Assembly: GCA_022747635.1 (NCBI GenBank)
Contig: JAKTNV010000003.1
Location: forward strand, 10,022,548-10,086,547
Length of the DNA: 64,000 bases
Origin: Hetaerina americana
Taxonomy: Eukaryota; Arthropoda; Insecta; Odonata; Calopterygidae
Direction: 5' to 3'
Shown here: positions 60,955-64,000 of the stretch, piece by piece
Numbering within the stretch: position 1 is the first letter of the stretch
Layout: the number at the start of each line of letters is the position of its first letter
Program-made: the position numbers and the translations under genes
The notes under the pieces: generated by a model
The model's input: only the letters and a program-made list of their open reading frames with translations
Databases searched by the model: none
Told to the model about the DNA's origin: nothing

Positions 60955-62950
60955 ACCATAGCAAGTTGAATGTCGTATGAATTATAATCCAAAAAAATAT
61001 TTCATTCATGAGCGATTCAAGCAGAAGAACTTAAATACCGAGGCTTAGACACGGTACTTTTATTTTTGGAGCACAGATGATTTTGCCTCTTTTTTTATTT
61101 CTTTGTTAATCCTGTAGCACTCGTATACATGTACCTGTATAATTACATTATTCATTTGCTTGGCCGTTGCGCCATTCCAAAGGGATGGAAAGTAGAGGCC
61201 AGTAAGATAAATTGGCACAGTATTTGAGCTGATTTAATTGTTTAAATGTTAGAGTATATAAAAATGTAATACCTTTGTCAATTGTTGAACCCATTTCCAT
61301 TTGTAAAGTTTTGCATCTTAAAGCTCAGTAAATTGACTCGAAAACATTGATACTAAGTTAAATAAGGCATTTTGATTAGGACACATATAAGCATGCCGAG
61401 TCATGACTTGTGTGGATAATCTTTCAATTAATGTGATCTGCTGAGGATTTTATTTCTATTTATGTGTTTTGTTTCAGTATTATCAGGTGAAATAATGCTT
61501 CTTTTAGTTATATCCCAAGTTATAGAATTGATTTTTTCAATTAATCATGCATCATTTGTCAGCAAACGGTCTCAACCATTCATTCTATTGCACCGGGTCA
61601 AATCATGTCATTACATTTTCATTGTAATTACTGCATTTTAAGTGTAACAAAATCGAGTAGATTAGATAGCTGAGTGCGAAACACCGGTTTCATTCACCCA
61701 TCCCCAGTACATGAGTTCTCGTTATCGTATGTTTTATAAGCTTGTTAGGTGTCCAAAAAATGACAGATGATACCATGGATATTAATGGAGCAATATCAGA
61801 ATAAATAATGGCACGAAATAAATTAACGATTTTCATAATGTCGCGAGTTTTCAGAATGGGAAATTATGTCAAGCTTATAATCTATTTGAATTACCTTGTT
61901 GTGACTCTTTGAATACGAGGGAAGCAGGAAAAATCAGACAAAACTGTCCCAGGGACTCTTGAATAGTAAATAACCAGGCGCAGTTAGCTCCCGGGCAAAT
62001 TTCTCAATTTGAAAATTCAGAACCGGAGAAGAGGAAGGGGTTATTTTCTGTTGGGAAATTGAGATATGGCTCCGCGTTCAATTATTCTTTTTTGCCTTTG
62101 TGGCGATCGGCCTGCGAAGATAAACATAATTTTGGGAACTAATTCGCAGGGGTAATACAGCGTCTATTGTGCAATAAATTTATTATCTTAGTAGCTAATC
62201 GACTTGAATATTCATGTGCACCTATTTTACGATGAGGAATTTATAAAACGTACAAAGCGATTCCATAACAGAATGTTACAATCGTCTTTCCTTTGTGAGA
62301 GCGCTTTAGAAGCAATTTTAACTGTTACCTATATAGATTGAATGTTAAATGTTGAAATATGTTTCTTTTGGAATTTGAATATGGGTCCTTTTTTTGATAC
62401 ATTGGTTGTTGATCTAGGGCATACTATTTGGAGGCGACATACTTACTTGCTTAATGTTACACAATCTAAAGAAGAGAACAATCATGCTAAATATCCTAAA
62501 AATATATCATTTTAATGACAAATGTTTGAAAACTTCTCGGCATTAAAAGTTTTGTATACTTATAGTGTGTATATATCAATTTTCCAATGTGCGTTGTAAT
62601 GCCTGGTAATAATGTCTCTTGTTCATCCAAAGTAAATGCGCTGGTATTTTAAAGTAAGACGTGAAAACTTCTCGATGCACATTCTATGCAAAAACAGAGT
62701 TTATTTACTTGTTAATCACTTCGTGATATTGTTGAATTACCATCTTGTCGTGTAATTACGAGGGCTTCAGTTGGTTCACCATTATCTTTGTCTTGTCTTT
62801 TGTATGATTCCCAATTAAGAAGAGGAAACGCGGTCGCAGGGGCATCAGAAATCTTTTAATCGGGTTGACAGACAGAAATAAACGAGGTATGAGGTATTAA
62901 AATTTCCGCCCGTGGGCGCCTCACAGTTCTTCTGTCTTAACTTCCAATTA
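60955..62950. other. AT-rich non-coding DNA
   Basis: About 2 kb with no gene, RNA or recognised repeat. Confidence 0.6.
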
Positions 62951-62954
62951 CACA

Positions 62955-63230
62955 CCGGACTTGGCCTTCCACTACGGTGGACCTCTCACACCAATCCAAC
63001 AACGCCTGCCAAAAATATATCTCCCACTGCTCGTTTTATTTCCTCTCGCCCAGAATTCGGCCCTTCCGCTATCAAGTTTTCCCGTTTTTCTTTTTACGAT
63101 CCATCGAGAACCTCCTTTTTTAATGGGTAAACCATTTCCTTTCTCTCTCTTTCTCAATCCCTCGATTCTCCCTCCTTCTCCCTTTCTCTCCTCACTCGCC
63201 GTTTTCTCTCTCAATACCTGATTCTTTCAA
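62955..63230 (-). repeat. Pyrimidine-rich (T/C) low-complexity block
   Basis: T/C-rich on the + strand, densest at 63070-63215. Overlapping frames on both strands are compositional. Confidence 0.5.
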
Positions 63231-63234
63231 TGAT

Positions 63235-64000
63235 CTCGATCCGGGCGCAGCTAAACGGCACTTTCAAGCTCTCAAAAATTTTCCAATCTTCTCGAAAGCT
63301 TTAACGACCTTGCATATGGCGTCTCACCTTTCCTTTCGTAATTCTTGCATCTATCGGACACGTTTTTCTTCCGAGTGATTGCCATTCGGGAGCAGTGGCC
63401 GGATTAGTATAAATAATTTGACATCATGCTAGTGATTTAGTGTAAATTGAAAGAGAAAATTTTCTGAAATTTAAAGTTGTTAAATTTAGTTGGTTTTTCT
63501 TCCATTGTGAGCTCATTCTGTTACCTTTTCCCCTTATATAGATGTCTATTAATTTGAACATCTTGCCAATACTTCTTTCTATAATAATGTTTTGGTGTAG
63601 GTTATAAATGTCTTTTATTGTAGGCAAAAATAATTGGTAAGAAATATGGGGTGTCAATCTTTCAGACATTTTTTATTCTGTTTTCAATACGCTTTCTAAT
63701 CGGGATACAATGCCTGCGTTTCTGAAAGACAGTATGTGCATTGAAACTTTGACATATCCAGGAAATGTAACAAAATGCACGAAGAGATAATGTCGTAATT
63801 TGTTCAATTCTCTATCTATGAATATAAAAAGATAGTTAAAGCAATGAAATTGATATCAGCTTCTTAGAAAAATACCAATTGATTTTATGTTATTTTTGTT
63901 TTCTTCGCTCATGACATGGAATATTTGGGACTTTCATCTCTTAGGTCTCTACTCTTCACGTCTTTTCTCTGTGTTGTCTTATTCTTTCCTCCCTGCCACG
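63235..64000. other. AT-rich non-coding DNA to window end
   Basis: No gene or recognised repeat. The last ~60 bases become T/C-rich again, possibly the edge of another biased block. Confidence 0.55.

Overview
The window looks like a piece of a large eukaryotic genome, most likely an arthropod and plausibly an insect. I cannot name the species. The reasons: no dense open reading frames, rRNA genes or operons; AT-rich non-coding DNA broken by GC/CpG-rich islands; seven blocks of (TA)n, mostly compound with (TG/CA)n; tRNA-derived SINEs; and the decayed tail of a non-LTR retrotransposon. No protein-coding gene can be called with confidence. The translated stretches over 100 codons that I examined are low-complexity products of purine- or pyrimidine-rich DNA, of (TA)n tracts (Ile-Tyr repeats), or of unrecognised GC-rich DNA.

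Layout. 1-2.0 kb: low-complexity DNA, pyrimidine-rich then purine-rich. 2.3 kb: (TA)n(TG)n. 3.0-5.7 kb: two GC-rich islands around a pyrimidine-rich block. The second holds a 65-bp tandem duplication and the only candidate first coding exon, ending at a plausible splice donor near 5708. 5.8-15.7 kb: AT-rich DNA with strand-biased low-complexity blocks. 15.7-16.5 kb: a composite of (TA)n, a ~250-bp foldback element, and an inverted SINE. 16.6-17.2 kb: pyrimidine-rich. 20.9-21.2 kb: a second copy of that SINE plus (TA)n(CA)n. 23.7-24.6 kb: island with an alternating TG/CG tract and a possible TATA/initiator pair. 25.9 kb: a tRNA-like cloverleaf. 26.7-28.5 kb: G-rich and purine-rich. 28.8, 31.4 and 31.9 kb: further SINE copies of differing age. 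30.5-31.2 kb: possible LINE debris. 33.9 kb: a 51-bp tandem duplication. 36.8-48.5 kb: a run of GC-rich islands separated by AT-rich DNA. 48.5 kb: a large (GT)n(TA)n(AC)n palindromic tract. 49.9-60.2 kb: AT-rich DNA with pyrimidine-rich blocks and a clear LINE 3' end at 58.2-58.75 kb. 60.65-60.95 kb: a different SINE with an 11-bp target-site duplication. 61-64 kb: mostly featureless.

The window therefore reads as intergenic or long-intron DNA shaped by retroposition and simple-repeat growth. The best-supported observations are: three SINE copies sharing a perfect 20-mer, each running directly into a (TA)n tract at the 3' end; the SINE at 60.65 kb with its target-site duplication; the LINE C-terminus; the foldback element at 15.85-16.1 kb; and recurrent 200-600-bp blocks of strong purine/pyrimidine strand asymmetry. 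I found no convincing undescribed gene system.
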